Origin: Armatimonadota bacterium
GTDB taxonomy: Bacteria > Armatimonadota > UBA5829
Direction of reading: 5' to 3'
Length of the DNA stretch: 45,866 bases
Assembly (NCBI GenBank): GCA_012522555.1
Contig: JAAYKG010000007.1
Location: 1 to 45,866 of the forward strand
Of this stretch, positions 8,470 through 18,412 are shown in pieces. The notes under the pieces are model-generated. The model had not been told where the DNA came from, ran no database searches, and worked only from the letters and a program-made list of their open reading frames with translations. A program made the position numbers and the translations under genes. Numbering within the stretch: the stretch's first letter is position 1; each line of letters begins with the position of its first letter.

Positions 8470-8838
8470 ATGTTGCAGGACGAGGTTTTTACGACCTGGA
8501 CGAGAGAACTGGAGGATGCGCCGGTAGTTGTTGTCTATCTTTGCGGCGAACTCGATGCCTCCAGCGTGCCCGCGCTGCTCAGCGATTTGTCCGAGGCCAT
8601 CAACAGCAATCGCAGCATCATGATCGACACCCATTTGCTGGCCTACATCGACAGCACGGGCTTAGGTGCGTTGTTCTCCGTGAAACAAGCTCTGCGTGAT
8701 TCCGACAGGGGCTTGTGTATAGTCGGCGCACACGGGCTGCTGGCCAAAATATTGAAAGTAGCTCGCGCCGAGAAGGAGTTTAGATGCTACGAAACCTCGG
8801 ATGAAGCTATGGCAGAGGCCGTCACCCCCGGATGGTAG
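8470..8838 (+). CDS. STAS domain protein (anti-sigma factor antagonist-like)
   Basis: VVVVYLCGELDASSVPALLSDL ... LLAYIDSTGLGALFSVKQAL. Confidence 0.85.
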   Translation: MLQDEVFTTWTRELEDAPVVVVYLCGELDASSVPALLSDLSEAINSNRSIMIDTHLLAYIDSTGLGALFSVKQALRDSDRGLCIVGAHGLLAKILKVARAEKEFRCYETSDEAMAEAVTPGW

Positions 8839-8861
8839 GGATCCTTTCACTGCCGATCAAA

Positions 8862-8894
8862 CAAAAAGGCCGAGCATCTTTTGCCCGGCCTTTG
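8862..8894. terminator. Bidirectional intrinsic terminator between convergent genes
   Basis: AAAGGCCG ... CGGCCTTT stem with A/T tract. Confidence 0.75.
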
Positions 8895-8916
8895 AGGTGA
8901 TAAGCTGCCGTAGACG

Positions 8917-11900
8917 CTAGTACTGTCTTTTTACCATATAAGCCTGGAGCACAGGAGGCCCGCTGCTCAGATCCACAACTCCGCGAGCAGAGACATATTC
9001 CCCATTAGTCAAGCCGTGGTTCGGCCATTTGACCCTCATCTGGGTTCCTGAGCCATCATTCACGAAGAAGCTGTCAGAATCGTTCATTACTGTCACTCGG
9101 CCCCAAATAGTGAACACGAATTTGCTGGCGGCGGCAAGTATTATGCTATCCGACATAGCCTTGATGCTTAGCCCGACCGCCGGTGCGGTGTCGTATGTCC
9201 AGGCATACGATCCGTTGTTGCCGGCCGCATCATAGGCCAGAACATAAACCGTGTGCTCGCCGATGCCGACCGCCGTGCTTACCTTGCCCGCCCAGTAACC
9301 GTCCTGCCTTTTCGTCAAATACACGCCGTCCGCTATAACTGAGACAACTTCAAAATTGTCCGTCGCGGCGACGACAACGTCCATCAGGTCGCCTCCGCTC
9401 ACCAGTTTCGGGGTGTGGTCGACCGATTCTACCACTGGGTTCGTCTTATCGTAAGTGAACTGTGCACTGGCTTCTGGGCTTGCATTACCCGCCGGGTCGA
9501 TCGCTCTGACGTAGATCGTGTGTACGCCATCGTCGAGCTTCACCACCGCCACAGAGCGAGGGCTGGCTGCAGCTTCGTACGGTTTGTCATTGACCTTTAG
9601 TTCGTATGTGACCCCATTGTCGTCGGTCGATCCGTCGAATGTCGCGATGATGTCCGGCCCGTTTGTGATGTCCTTATCAAGTGACAGAGTCAACGAACTG
9701 GGCGCGGTATTATCCACCACGAACGTATTGCTCGGTCCTGCCGCTGCTGCTGAGTTTTGCAGATCATCAGCAGCGGTTCCGGCTGCAATCGATATCCCGA
9801 TCGTTCCGTCGCCACTGATATCGGACACGGTGACGGTTCGAGTGGTCAAGCCTGCCCCGGATACGCCGATCGTCCCGGTCGCTGTGCCGGTCTTGTTTAG
9901 GGTGATGTCCGCACCAGATAGTGTCACCGAGGTTGCGTCGGAGTAGCTGATCTCAAACGTAACCGGTCCCGCTTTAGTATAATTCACGGAAGGCGAGCCG
10001 ATCATCAGGCTCGGCGCGTCGTTGTCGACCTCGAAGGTCTCACTTGGCCCAGCAGCCGGGGCGCTGTTGCCGAGAGCATCGGCGGCGGTGTCTGCTGCTA
10101 TGGATATGCCGATCGTTCCATCGCCGGTGATATTGGAAATCGTCACGGTGCGCTCGGTCAGCCCTGTTCCGCTCACCGATACGGTTCCGTTGGCGGTTCC
10201 GGTCTTATTGAGGGTCACATCGCCGGCGCTCAGGCTTATCGAGTCCGCGTCGGTATAGCTGACCACATAGCTGACAGGGCCGCTGGATGCCGCAGTTTCG
10301 GACGGCGAGCTGATCTCGATGACCGGCGGGGTGTTGTCCACATTAAATGTCGCACTTGGGCCGATGGCGGGAGCGCCGTTGCCGAACGTGTCGGTAGCTG
10401 TCCCAGCGCCGATGGATATACCCAACGCGCCGTTACCTGTGATATTGGAAATCGTCACGGTGCGCTCGACAAGCCCAGCGCCGCTCACTGATATAGTTCC
10501 ATCGGCAGTGCCGGTCTTGTTGAGAGTGATGTTGCTGCCCGCCAAGGTTATTGCATTGACATTGGCATAGCTGATTGTGAAGCTCACAGGCCCGCTGCGA
10601 GTGATAGCGCTCGAGGGCGAGCCGATATTTACCGTTGGCGCGGTATTGCCGACGGCGAATGTGCTGCTAGGGCCTGCGCCTGCGGCATAATCCCCGGCGA
10701 GGTTGCTTGCAGTGCCGGCGCCTATTGATATCCCGATCGTTCCATCGCCGGTTATGCTGGATATGGTCACGGTGCGGGTGGTGTTTCCTGTCCCGCTTAC
10801 TGCCACCGAGCCTGTAGCGGTTCCGGTTGTGTTGAGGGATATGTCCTGTGCTGCAAGAGTGATCGAACTCGCTCCTTGATAGGTAACGGTGAAGCTCACC
10901 GGCCCTGAGTTGGTAGCGGCAACGGAGGGTTCACTTATCGACAGCGTCGGCGCAGTGGTGTCGGGTTTTATCATGGCCTCAGTCGCCCAGGCAGAGCCGG
11001 TATATGCTCCGTCGATTGCCTGCACGCTCCAATAATAAGCGCGGGCAGGCAGGTTATGTATTTGCCACGAGAGCTTGTGTCCGGCGTTGCCGAGTGCGAG
11101 CACTCTTCTTTGACCATTCGAGGTCGCCATGCCGGAGAACGTGTCCGACAATCCTGGGGCTGTGCCCACCCTTATATTATAGTTAAGCCCGGCCGCAGGG
11201 GTTTGTGCGTCGGAGGCCGCAGACCACGACATGGTGAGGGTATTGTCTGCAAATGTGGCCGCAAGCGCACTGGGTGCGCTCGGAGCGGTATTTGGCGCAG
11301 TCGTAGTGTTTTTATAGACAACTATCGTCGGGTTGCCGGTTTGAGACTCACCCGATGCAATAAGATCCACCTTTCCGTTTTTGTCATAGTCAATGCACTT
11401 CAGCTTCCAGACAGTAACCCCACCTTCGCTGACGGTAATGGGATATGTGGTAAATGTGTCATCTCCATTATTGTTGCAGATCACGGGGAAATCCAGACCA
11501 GTTCCTGATATGGCCAGGTCCAGCTTGCCGTTGTTGTTATAATCCAACCAGACTATCGACCCCACAGCTCCCGGCAGCCCCAGGTCCAGTTCGGTAAATC
11601 CCGCGCCGGTATTTTGGCAGATTCGTGTTATTTTTACCGAATCGGATCGTTCGCCGGAGACAGCCAGATCGAGGTAGCCGTCGTTATTGTAGTCCCCCCA
11701 GCATATTGATGCCGGGCTGACTCCTGTCAGCGGCGCTTGTATATCAGAAAATCCGCCATCTGCGTCGTTGTGAAATATCTTCGTAATATATCCTGAATCG
11801 GACACCCCCGCGATGGCGAAATCCATCCTGCCGTCGTTATCGTAATCCGCCCAGGCTATCGAGCAGTGCGAAACTCCCGGCAGATTCAGCCCGGTGACCT

Positions 11901-12735
11901 CCGAAAAAGTGTCGTCTCCGTTGTTGTGAAACAGTTTCGTGATCCGCCCGGAGGCTGATTCTCCGGCGATCAGCACATCCGGCCTGCCATCGTTGTCGAA
12001 GTCCGCCCAGGCTAATGCGCCGTGTTTCACGCCAGGAAAGACCGCAGAGGTAACTGACGCCCAGGCAGAGCCTTCGTTGCGATAGAGCTTGGTCACCAGA
12101 GCCGATCCCGTATCTCCGGCGATCAACAAATCGATATTACCATCGTTGTCATAATCGCAGCACGCCGCCGCGGAATCCTGGACTCCGGTCAGCCCCACAG
12201 TCGCGTCAGAATAGTCCCCTGTCCCGCTGCTGTTCCAGATTCTCGACTTGGGTTTGAGCGTGCCGGTTCGCAAATCCAATTCGTGACCGACGACGGCAAC
12301 ATCCATAAATCCATCATTGTTATAGTCCGCGCAAGCCAAATCTCCGAGGTTGCTATCATAGATGGATGTGCTCAGGTAGACAAAAAATTGCGGAGTGGCG
12401 ATATAATCCTGACCTGATATATTGGCGGAGATGTTGGTGTAGTGATAGTTTATGGGCTGAAATAGATGTGATCCTTCCGGCGCCACTAATCCGCTCCATC
12501 CCTCAGGAAGCGACAGAGAATAGAAGCCGTTCGCGGCCGTGTTGACCGATTGACCCGTGTTTGCCCTGACAGTCACGCTCCCCACTCCCGCGCCGAAGAC
12601 ATCGCGGACGGTTCCGCTGATCGTGACATTGGCGGCACTCACTATACATCCCGATACGAGTAGGAACGCAGCCGCCAGCGCTGCGCATATCCATATCCGG
12701 CTATGTTGCATCCTGTTTGTGTCCTTCCTTTTCAT
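8917..12735 (-). CDS. Secreted/lipoprotein multidomain FG-GAP/VCBS repeat protein with four tandem Ig-like modules
   Basis: Lipobox-like LLVSGC; carboxypeptidase-regulatory-like N-terminus; repeated DYNNDGxxDLxxxG; four ~100-aa repeats SGPVSFxxSYxxxxxITLxxxxITLNKTGTAxGTxxVSGxGxxxRTVTISxITGDGTIGISI. Confidence 0.85.
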   Translation of the reverse strand: MKRKDTNRMQHSRIWICAALAAAFLLVSGCIVSAANVTISGTVRDVFGAGVGSVTVRANTGQSVNTAANGFYSLSLPEGWSGLVAPEGSHLFQPINYHYTNISANISGQDYIATPQFFVYLSTSIYDSNLGDLACADYNNDGFMDVAVVGHELDLRTGTLKPKSRIWNSSGTGDYSDATVGLTGVQDSAAACCDYDNDGNIDLLIAGDTGSALVTKLYRNEGSAWASVTSAVFPGVKHGALAWADFDNDGRPDVLIAGESASGRITKLFHNNGDDTFSEVTGLNLPGVSHCSIAWADYDNDGRMDFAIAGVSDSGYITKIFHNDADGGFSDIQAPLTGVSPASICWGDYNNDGYLDLAVSGERSDSVKITRICQNTGAGFTELDLGLPGAVGSIVWLDYNNNGKLDLAISGTGLDFPVICNNNGDDTFTTYPITVSEGGVTVWKLKCIDYDKNGKVDLIASGESQTGNPTIVVYKNTTTAPNTAPSAPSALAATFADNTLTMSWSAASDAQTPAAGLNYNIRVGTAPGLSDTFSGMATSNGQRRVLALGNAGHKLSWQIHNLPARAYYWSVQAIDGAYTGSAWATEAMIKPDTTAPTLSISEPSVAATNSGPVSFTVTYQGASSITLAAQDISLNTTGTATGSVAVSGTGNTTRTVTISSITGDGTIGISIGAGTASNLAGDYAAGAGPSSTFAVGNTAPTVNIGSPSSAITRSGPVSFTISYANVNAITLAGSNITLNKTGTADGTISVSGAGLVERTVTISNITGNGALGISIGAGTATDTFGNGAPAIGPSATFNVDNTPPVIEISSPSETAASSGPVSYVVSYTDADSISLSAGDVTLNKTGTANGTVSVSGTGLTERTVTISNITGDGTIGISIAADTAADALGNSAPAAGPSETFEVDNDAPSLMIGSPSVNYTKAGPVTFEISYSDATSVTLSGADITLNKTGTATGTIGVSGAGLTTRTVTVSDISGDGTIGISIAAGTAADDLQNSAAAAGPSNTFVVDNTAPSSLTLSLDKDITNGPDIIATFDGSTDDNGVTYELKVNDKPYEAAASPRSVAVVKLDDGVHTIYVRAIDPAGNASPEASAQFTYDKTNPVVESVDHTPKLVSGGDLMDVVVAATDNFEVVSVIADGVYLTKRQDGYWAGKVSTAVGIGEHTVYVLAYDAAGNNGSYAWTYDTAPAVGLSIKAMSDSIILAAASKFVFTIWGRVTVMNDSDSFFVNDGSGTQMRVKWPNHGLTNGEYVSARGVVDLSSGPPVLQAYMVKRQY
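9710..10955 (-). repeat. Four tandem ~100-aa (about 305-315 bp) coding repeats
   Basis: Direct comparison of translated units; coordinates approximate. Confidence 0.85.
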
Positions 12736-12865
12736 ACACTCAAGTGCGACAAAACGTTACACGCACTGCTGTATGATTCCATAGGTAGTGTAACATGATG
12801 AACTATAAAACGGTGGAAAAGCAGGGTTATTCAGGTAATTTTGCCGGGTTCTTGACTCAGATGTG

Positions 12866-13480
12866 TTAGGATTTGTCGGCGGAATTGCGCCCCAAATCGA
12901 ATAACTTCGCCGATAGTATGCCGATCACCGATCCAAGCACCGCCCCATATATAACGTCATACGGGAAATGAACCCCCAGATACACCCGCGACAAGCCTAC
13001 CAATCCGGCGATGGCCAGCAAAACACATCGCAAACGAGGCATATACGCCGCCAACACCAGCGCTGACGCGAACGCCGTTGTCGTGTGGCCGGATGGGAAG
13101 CTGCGCATAAAACGAGGGCAATCCGGCAGCCTGATATCGTAGATTAACATTACAGGACGAGGGCGGTCGCAATAGGTTTTGGCTATGTGCGAAAACACGA
13201 AAGCGCCGATACAGGCTATCAGTATCGCATAACCCAAGCTGCGAAGCTCCGATTTTTTTGCTGCAATACCCGCGGCAATTGTGACCAGCCCGATCCCGGC
13301 CTGGGTGGCCCCGATCCCGATTATGGTGATAGCGATCATCACCGGGTCCAGCCAGGACGCGCCCATGCCGATGTTGATTGCACTGAAAACAGCCGCGTCA
13401 CAGGCAGCGAGCGCGTCTCGGATTGATTGTATGTCAATAGTCGCCAGGGTAAAATGCATTTGTATGATTATAGCGTACAA
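12866..13480 (-). CDS. PAP2 superfamily phosphatase
   Basis: DRPRP ... SFPSGHTTTAFASALVL ... LSRVYLGVHFPYDVIYGAVLGS. Confidence 0.9.
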   Translation of the reverse strand: MYAIIIQMHFTLATIDIQSIRDALAACDAAVFSAINIGMGASWLDPVMIAITIIGIGATQAGIGLVTIAAGIAAKKSELRSLGYAILIACIGAFVFSHIAKTYCDRPRPVMLIYDIRLPDCPRFMRSFPSGHTTTAFASALVLAAYMPRLRCVLLAIAGLVGLSRVYLGVHFPYDVIYGAVLGSVIGILSAKLFDLGRNSADKS

Positions 13481-13550
13481 GAGCTTGATAAATTCTCTTT
13501 GTCGCGCGTAAAAAGCAGGAAGTATATGCGATAACAGCTAATCTGCACCT

Positions 13551-14753
13551 ATGAACCTCGGCATAGACGAGCTGTTGTATAACAATAATCTGCGCAGGGC
13601 GCTCGGTGGCAGCCGCGTCGCGCTGCTGGGGCATCCCGCTTCCGTGACTCGCGATTGTCGGCACACCCTGGATGTGCTGATGGCGTGTCCTGGGATCACG
13701 ATTACCTCCGCCTTTGGCCCACAGCACGGCATGTTGGGCGATAAGCAGGATAATATGGTCGAGTCCGGGGATTATATCGACCCTCGCTACAACATTCCTG
13801 TTTTCAGCCTTTATGGCGATGTCCGCAGGCCGACGACCGAGATGATGGATACATTCGATGTTCTGCTGGTGGACTTGCAGGACGTCGGAACCCGCATCTA
13901 TACATTCGTCACCACCCTGACCTATATGATTGAAGCGTGTGCGAGCTTGGCCAAGAGCATCTGGGTGCTGGATCGACCGAACCCAGCAGGAAGGCCGGCT
14001 GAGGGCACTATTTTGGAAACCGGTTGGGAAAGCTTTGTTGGGGCTGGGCCGATGTTGATGCGGCATGGGCTGACCGTCGGCGAGATCGCGAAGTGGTGGG
14101 TGGCTCTGAAGAAGCTCGACGTGGATTTGCAGGTTGTGCCAATGACGGGCTATGATCCCGATGCGGCTCCGGGATATGGCTGGCCGGTGATGGAACTTAG
14201 CTGGATCAACCCCAGCCCGAACGCCTCCAGCTTGAATATGGCCCGATGTTTTCCTGGGACGGTGCTGCTGGAGGGGACCACGATTTCCGAGGGCCGTGGG
14301 ACAACCACCGCTCTTGAGATTATGGGTGCGCCTGATATCGATTACGATGTAATAATCAAAAATATGGCCAAGATGGCGCCGGAGTGGATGCGCGGGTGTA
14401 TCATCAGGAAATCCTACTTCGAGCCGACCTTCCAAAAGCACGCTGGGAAGTTATGTTCGGGGATGCAGATTCACACCGACAACGCTTTTTATCGTCACGA
14501 TGAGTTTCGGCCATACAGGATAGTGGCTCTTATGTTGAAGGCGATCAGGCAAAATTACCCTGATTACCCGATTTGGCGGAAGTTTCCGTATGAATATGAG
14601 ACTGAGAGGCTGGCCATCGATTTGCTCAGCGGCGGCGCTTTCCTGAGAGAATGGGTAGACGATCCGGGTGCGCAGCCTGCCGATTTTCAAGCGCGGCTGA
14701 TCGCGGATGAACGGGCCTGGGTGGAGATCCGCTCGCCATATTTGCTGTATTGA
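13551..14753 (+). CDS. DUF1343 / NamZ-like exo-beta-N-acetylmuramidase
   Basis: GSRVALLGHPASV ... FGPQHGMLGDKQDNM ... VDLQDVGTRIYTFVTTLTYMIEA ... LDRPNPAG. Confidence 0.85.
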   Translation: MNLGIDELLYNNNLRRALGGSRVALLGHPASVTRDCRHTLDVLMACPGITITSAFGPQHGMLGDKQDNMVESGDYIDPRYNIPVFSLYGDVRRPTTEMMDTFDVLLVDLQDVGTRIYTFVTTLTYMIEACASLAKSIWVLDRPNPAGRPAEGTILETGWESFVGAGPMLMRHGLTVGEIAKWWVALKKLDVDLQVVPMTGYDPDAAPGYGWPVMELSWINPSPNASSLNMARCFPGTVLLEGTTISEGRGTTTALEIMGAPDIDYDVIIKNMAKMAPEWMRGCIIRKSYFEPTFQKHAGKLCSGMQIHTDNAFYRHDEFRPYRIVALMLKAIRQNYPDYPIWRKFPYEYETERLAIDLLSGGAFLREWVDDPGAQPADFQARLIADERAWVEIRSPYLLY

Positions 14754-14772
14754 TGGCTCAGGGGTGCAAAAA

Positions 14773-15924
14773 ATGATAAGACGGCTATTATGTTTGGTAA
14801 TAATCCTGTTGGTCTGTGGAAACCTGGAGGCATCGGGAATGAAAAAGATCAAAGATATCGTTATCTATCAGGACAAGATGTTCTATTCGTGCTTCCCGTC
14901 GATTGTGCAGCGCAAAGATGGAGAGCTGATCTGCGCGTTTCGTCGCGCTCCGGATCGCCGAGAGCTGTGGGGCGGCGGCATATCGCACACCGATGCCAAC
15001 AGCTATCTGGTGCTGGTTCGTTCAAAGGACAACGCAGAGACGTGGACTGCTGACCCTGAGCTTATATTCGCGCATCCGCTGGGCGGCTCGCAAGACCCTT
15101 GTATGGTTCAGCTCAAAGACGGCTCCATAGTCTGCACAAGCTACGGTTGGGCGCTGGTCCCGAAAGAAGATCAGCAAAACCTGCCCGGCACTCTGCACCA
15201 CGGGCCGTATTTTTTCCTCGGCGGTTATGTCCTGCGCTCTGATGATGGGGCAAAGACCTGGAAAGGGCCGTTTGTGCCGATGCCCGTGCCGGGCAACGAA
15301 AGCACCGACGCGCTGGGTAAACCGGAGGCTGCATTTAATCGCGGCGCGATGTGTCAAGGGAAAGATGGCAAGCTATACTGGGCGGTAGCAGCTAAAAACT
15401 GGGGATCGACAAAGGTCACGACGGTGCAGCTGTATACCTCAACAGATAGAGCCGAGACCTGGACCCACGTCTGCCCGATCGCCAAAGATGAAAAGATCAC
15501 ATTTAATGAAACCTCTCTTATCCAGACCGCAAAGGGTGATTTCGTCGCGTTTATGCGCACGGACGGCTTGGAGGGCAATCTGGCATACACACGGTCGACC
15601 GATGGCGGCAGGAGTTTTGGGCAGTGGCGGGATGGGGGATTTTTTGGCCATCCATTCCACGCTATTCATCTAAAAGACGGCCGAATATTGCTTGTATATG
15701 GCTATCGACAACCTCCGTTCGGGATTCGAGCGAAGATATTGAACGCTGAGTGTACGGATATAGAATCAGCCCAAGAGTATGTGCTTCGTGAAGACGGCGG
15801 AAATACCGACATAGGCTACCCTTGGGCGGTGCAACTGCCCGACGGCAGGATTCTAGTCACGTATTATTTCAATATACAGGACGGCGTCAGGCACATCGCC
15901 GCCACGCTGCTTGAACTGCAATAA
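14773..15924 (+). CDS. Secreted sialidase-like (BNR repeat) protein
   Basis: Signal peptide MIRRLLCLVIILLVCGNLEASG; Asp-box-like SxDxAETW / SDDGAKTWKGP / STDGGRSF repeats. Confidence 0.75.
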   Translation: MIRRLLCLVIILLVCGNLEASGMKKIKDIVIYQDKMFYSCFPSIVQRKDGELICAFRRAPDRRELWGGGISHTDANSYLVLVRSKDNAETWTADPELIFAHPLGGSQDPCMVQLKDGSIVCTSYGWALVPKEDQQNLPGTLHHGPYFFLGGYVLRSDDGAKTWKGPFVPMPVPGNESTDALGKPEAAFNRGAMCQGKDGKLYWAVAAKNWGSTKVTTVQLYTSTDRAETWTHVCPIAKDEKITFNETSLIQTAKGDFVAFMRTDGLEGNLAYTRSTDGGRSFGQWRDGGFFGHPFHAIHLKDGRILLVYGYRQPPFGIRAKILNAECTDIESAQEYVLREDGGNTDIGYPWAVQLPDGRILVTYYFNIQDGVRHIAATLLELQ

Positions 15925-15945
15925 CGCGATTCGGCGGGTTCCGAT

Positions 15946-18270
15946 CTACTCGTAGTAGAGCATCGCAGGGCCGATGTAGATTGTCCCGCCGGTCTTTGCT
16001 CCTGATCTATTGTCGAGCAAAAACAGCGTGTCCCACCTCAGCGGATATTTGATCCGTCCTGTGTTTTTGCCTCCCCAGTGGCCTGCAATGGTTCCGCTGA
16101 GATCGCCGTAGATACATCGCCAGTCGGTGAAATTGACCGGGCCAAGGTCGGGTTGGAAGGTTTCGTCCCCAGCATCTGTGATCCTCGCCCGCACCATCTC
16201 AGTGCTCCCATTGCCCTTGACCCAGATTCCAAAGCGAGTGGGCCGATCTTCAATAGGTGGGTTTGCGTCGGCGAACACTCGTAAAAACTTCCAGCCTTTC
16301 TCAAATGAATAGTCCAGCTTCCCACAAATCTTCACCGGCGCGATCGCACCTGCGGCAGCATACGTAAGTTTTGCGCTGCCCTTGACCTCGGGGTCTCCAT
16401 CCAACGCAACGCCGACTTTGAGCACACTCTACCCAGGTTTGCCATCGGCAAATGTCTCGATGATTTTATATCGCCCCGCCGGCATCCGAACGATAACGTG
16501 TCCTTTCGAGTCCAGCAAATTGCAGGCTGTGGTGAACTGCGTCGGCTGCTCTTTTGTGCGTGCCCGGATAGTGACGCGATCTTTATCTGCCGGGATAGTG
16601 AACGGGACGGATGTGTCCAACAGGGTGACTCCCTCGGTGTTGGCCAGCACGAGCTTGCCGGAAAATACAGGCTTGGCTCCTACTGAAGGCCGATGGATAT
16701 CGAAAAGGATTTCCTTATCGGTCGATGGCATCACATTGACCCGGGGGCAGACCGATGAGCTGACCACAACCCGGCGCACAAGCGGTTCTTTGACCCCATC
16801 GAGTTGCAGCGTGACGATCACAACGGGGTTATCCTGCCCGGAATGAATATAATTAGTCTCTATTTTTCCAGAAGCAGGATCTAAACTCGCCGGAGTCACT
16901 CCTGCCCCGCTGATATCAATACGCGCTTTGCCGATGTCAATACCATCAAACATCGAGTTTACATCCAGCACAAGGCCACCATCGGTTAGCCTCGCATCGG
17001 CATCGACGTTCCATGCAGCATCAATCCCCCATCTTCGGCTGTCGCCCATCGGCACGATATACTGCGGCGAGGATGTCAGTTTCAAATCTAATAAACCGTC
17101 TTTGATCTCAGCCTCACTTGATTGGCCGGATCGCGACACGACCTGGACCTTCTCAACATCGAAGGGCAGCTTAATGCTGTGCGGTTCGGCCGTGGTCCAA
17201 GCCGCCAATCGGGTGCTTTGTCCCTTTCTGAACAGCAGCAGATAATCATCAGGTGAATCGACGGCCATCCGATTCGCGTATGCGTATCCGTTAAGGTGGC
17301 TGGTCAGAGTTTTGACCGCGATATATGCCGGTTTATCTGCCATATCCTGCGCCACTGTGCCGAAACGGTGCTCGTTTTCATTCGGATCCGGGCCATCATC
17401 CCGCCAGTCATACCATATACTAAGTGGGATGTTATTCATCATATTTGACAGAAATTGACGTGCGACATAATCCGCCTGAGTCTCGATGGAGACCCCTTTG
17501 TTGAATGACGAATAGCCCCACTCTCCGCTGACGATGGGATAGGTTTTGCCCTTGCCATATTTCGCGACAAGCTCACGGGTTTTGGCGTAGAGTACAGAGG
17601 CGTCTTCGGGCTTGCTCGAGCCGTAGGGGTGCAGCGAGATGGCATCCGCAGCATCAAGCAGCCCCAAACCAAAAGCGCTTTCAAGAAACGCCACATCCCA
17701 ACCGGACAGCGCCGGAGCGAGCACGGTGCAATTCGGATCGACTTTTTTCAAAGCGGGATAGACGGCTTTGGCCAGCTTGACGTAGTCCTCAACATTAGGC
17801 TGTGGCCGCCAGAAAAATATATTAGGCTCGTTCCAAATCTCCCACAAAACCCCTTTGCCCTTATAACGTTGCGCCCCTGCGGCTGCAAATTTGACAAACG
17901 CAGCGCGACCCTCGTCGGTGTGCGGGGACATATCGTTATCATAAAGTGGGTTTCCGTAATCGAGGATAAACAGTGCGCGAATACCGCGAGAGGCGAGTGA
18001 TTCCACAAGCAGATCGTAGGGCTTGAAGTCGTAGACTCCCTTTTGCTTTTCTATATGAACCCACGAATAATCCATTCGTATAAATTTGAAGCCGCCGTCG
18101 GCGATCTTCGCTACCTGTTCGGCCTCGGTTCCAGTGAAGTGAATGTTGACTCCCAAGCAATCCGGCACAACCAAAGCCGGCAGTTCTGACGGCACGGCGT
18201 TTGCGTTTACACCGGCAAGCGCCATAAGCAAAATTGTCCCCAGGTATCTGTTCACAGTCCACCTCCGCAT
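15946..18270 (-). pseudogene. Secreted glycoside hydrolase (TIM-barrel, cellulase/GH39-like) with C-terminal carbohydrate-binding-like domain, interrupted by one in-frame TAG
   Basis: 16429-18270 encodes 613 aa (WEIWNEPNIFFW, YPIVSGEWGYSS); TAG at 16431-16429 is followed in the same frame by 159 aa (DPEVKGSAKLTY ... HWGGKNTGRIKYPLRWDTLFLLDNRSGAKTGGTIYIGPAMLYYE). Confidence 0.7.
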
Positions 18271-18347
18271 ATGTGCGTCAAGACAATATTATACTTTGAC
18301 CGGCCTGCGCGCAAGCCGACCAACTCGCTGCAAGTAAAAAGCGAAGC

Positions 18348-18378
18348 AAAAAAGGGCGCGATGTTGATAATCGCGCCC
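18348..18378 (-). terminator. Intrinsic terminator
   Basis: GGGCGCGAT-7nt-ATCGCGCCC perfect 9-bp stem followed on minus strand by TTTTTTG. Confidence 0.8.
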
Positions 18379-18412
18379 AGGTGCTGAATAGTCCGGATAG
18401 TCCGGATCAAGT

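Noticed and set aside
13434-14441. 335-aa minus-strand ORF
   Set aside because: Antisense shadow of the NamZ-like gene; His/Gln-rich with no domain signature.
16429-16431. Genome-wide TAG recoding (stop reassigned to an amino acid)
   Set aside because: TAG serves as an ordinary terminator at other genes here, for example the GNAT (721-723) and capsid (1726-1728) genes.
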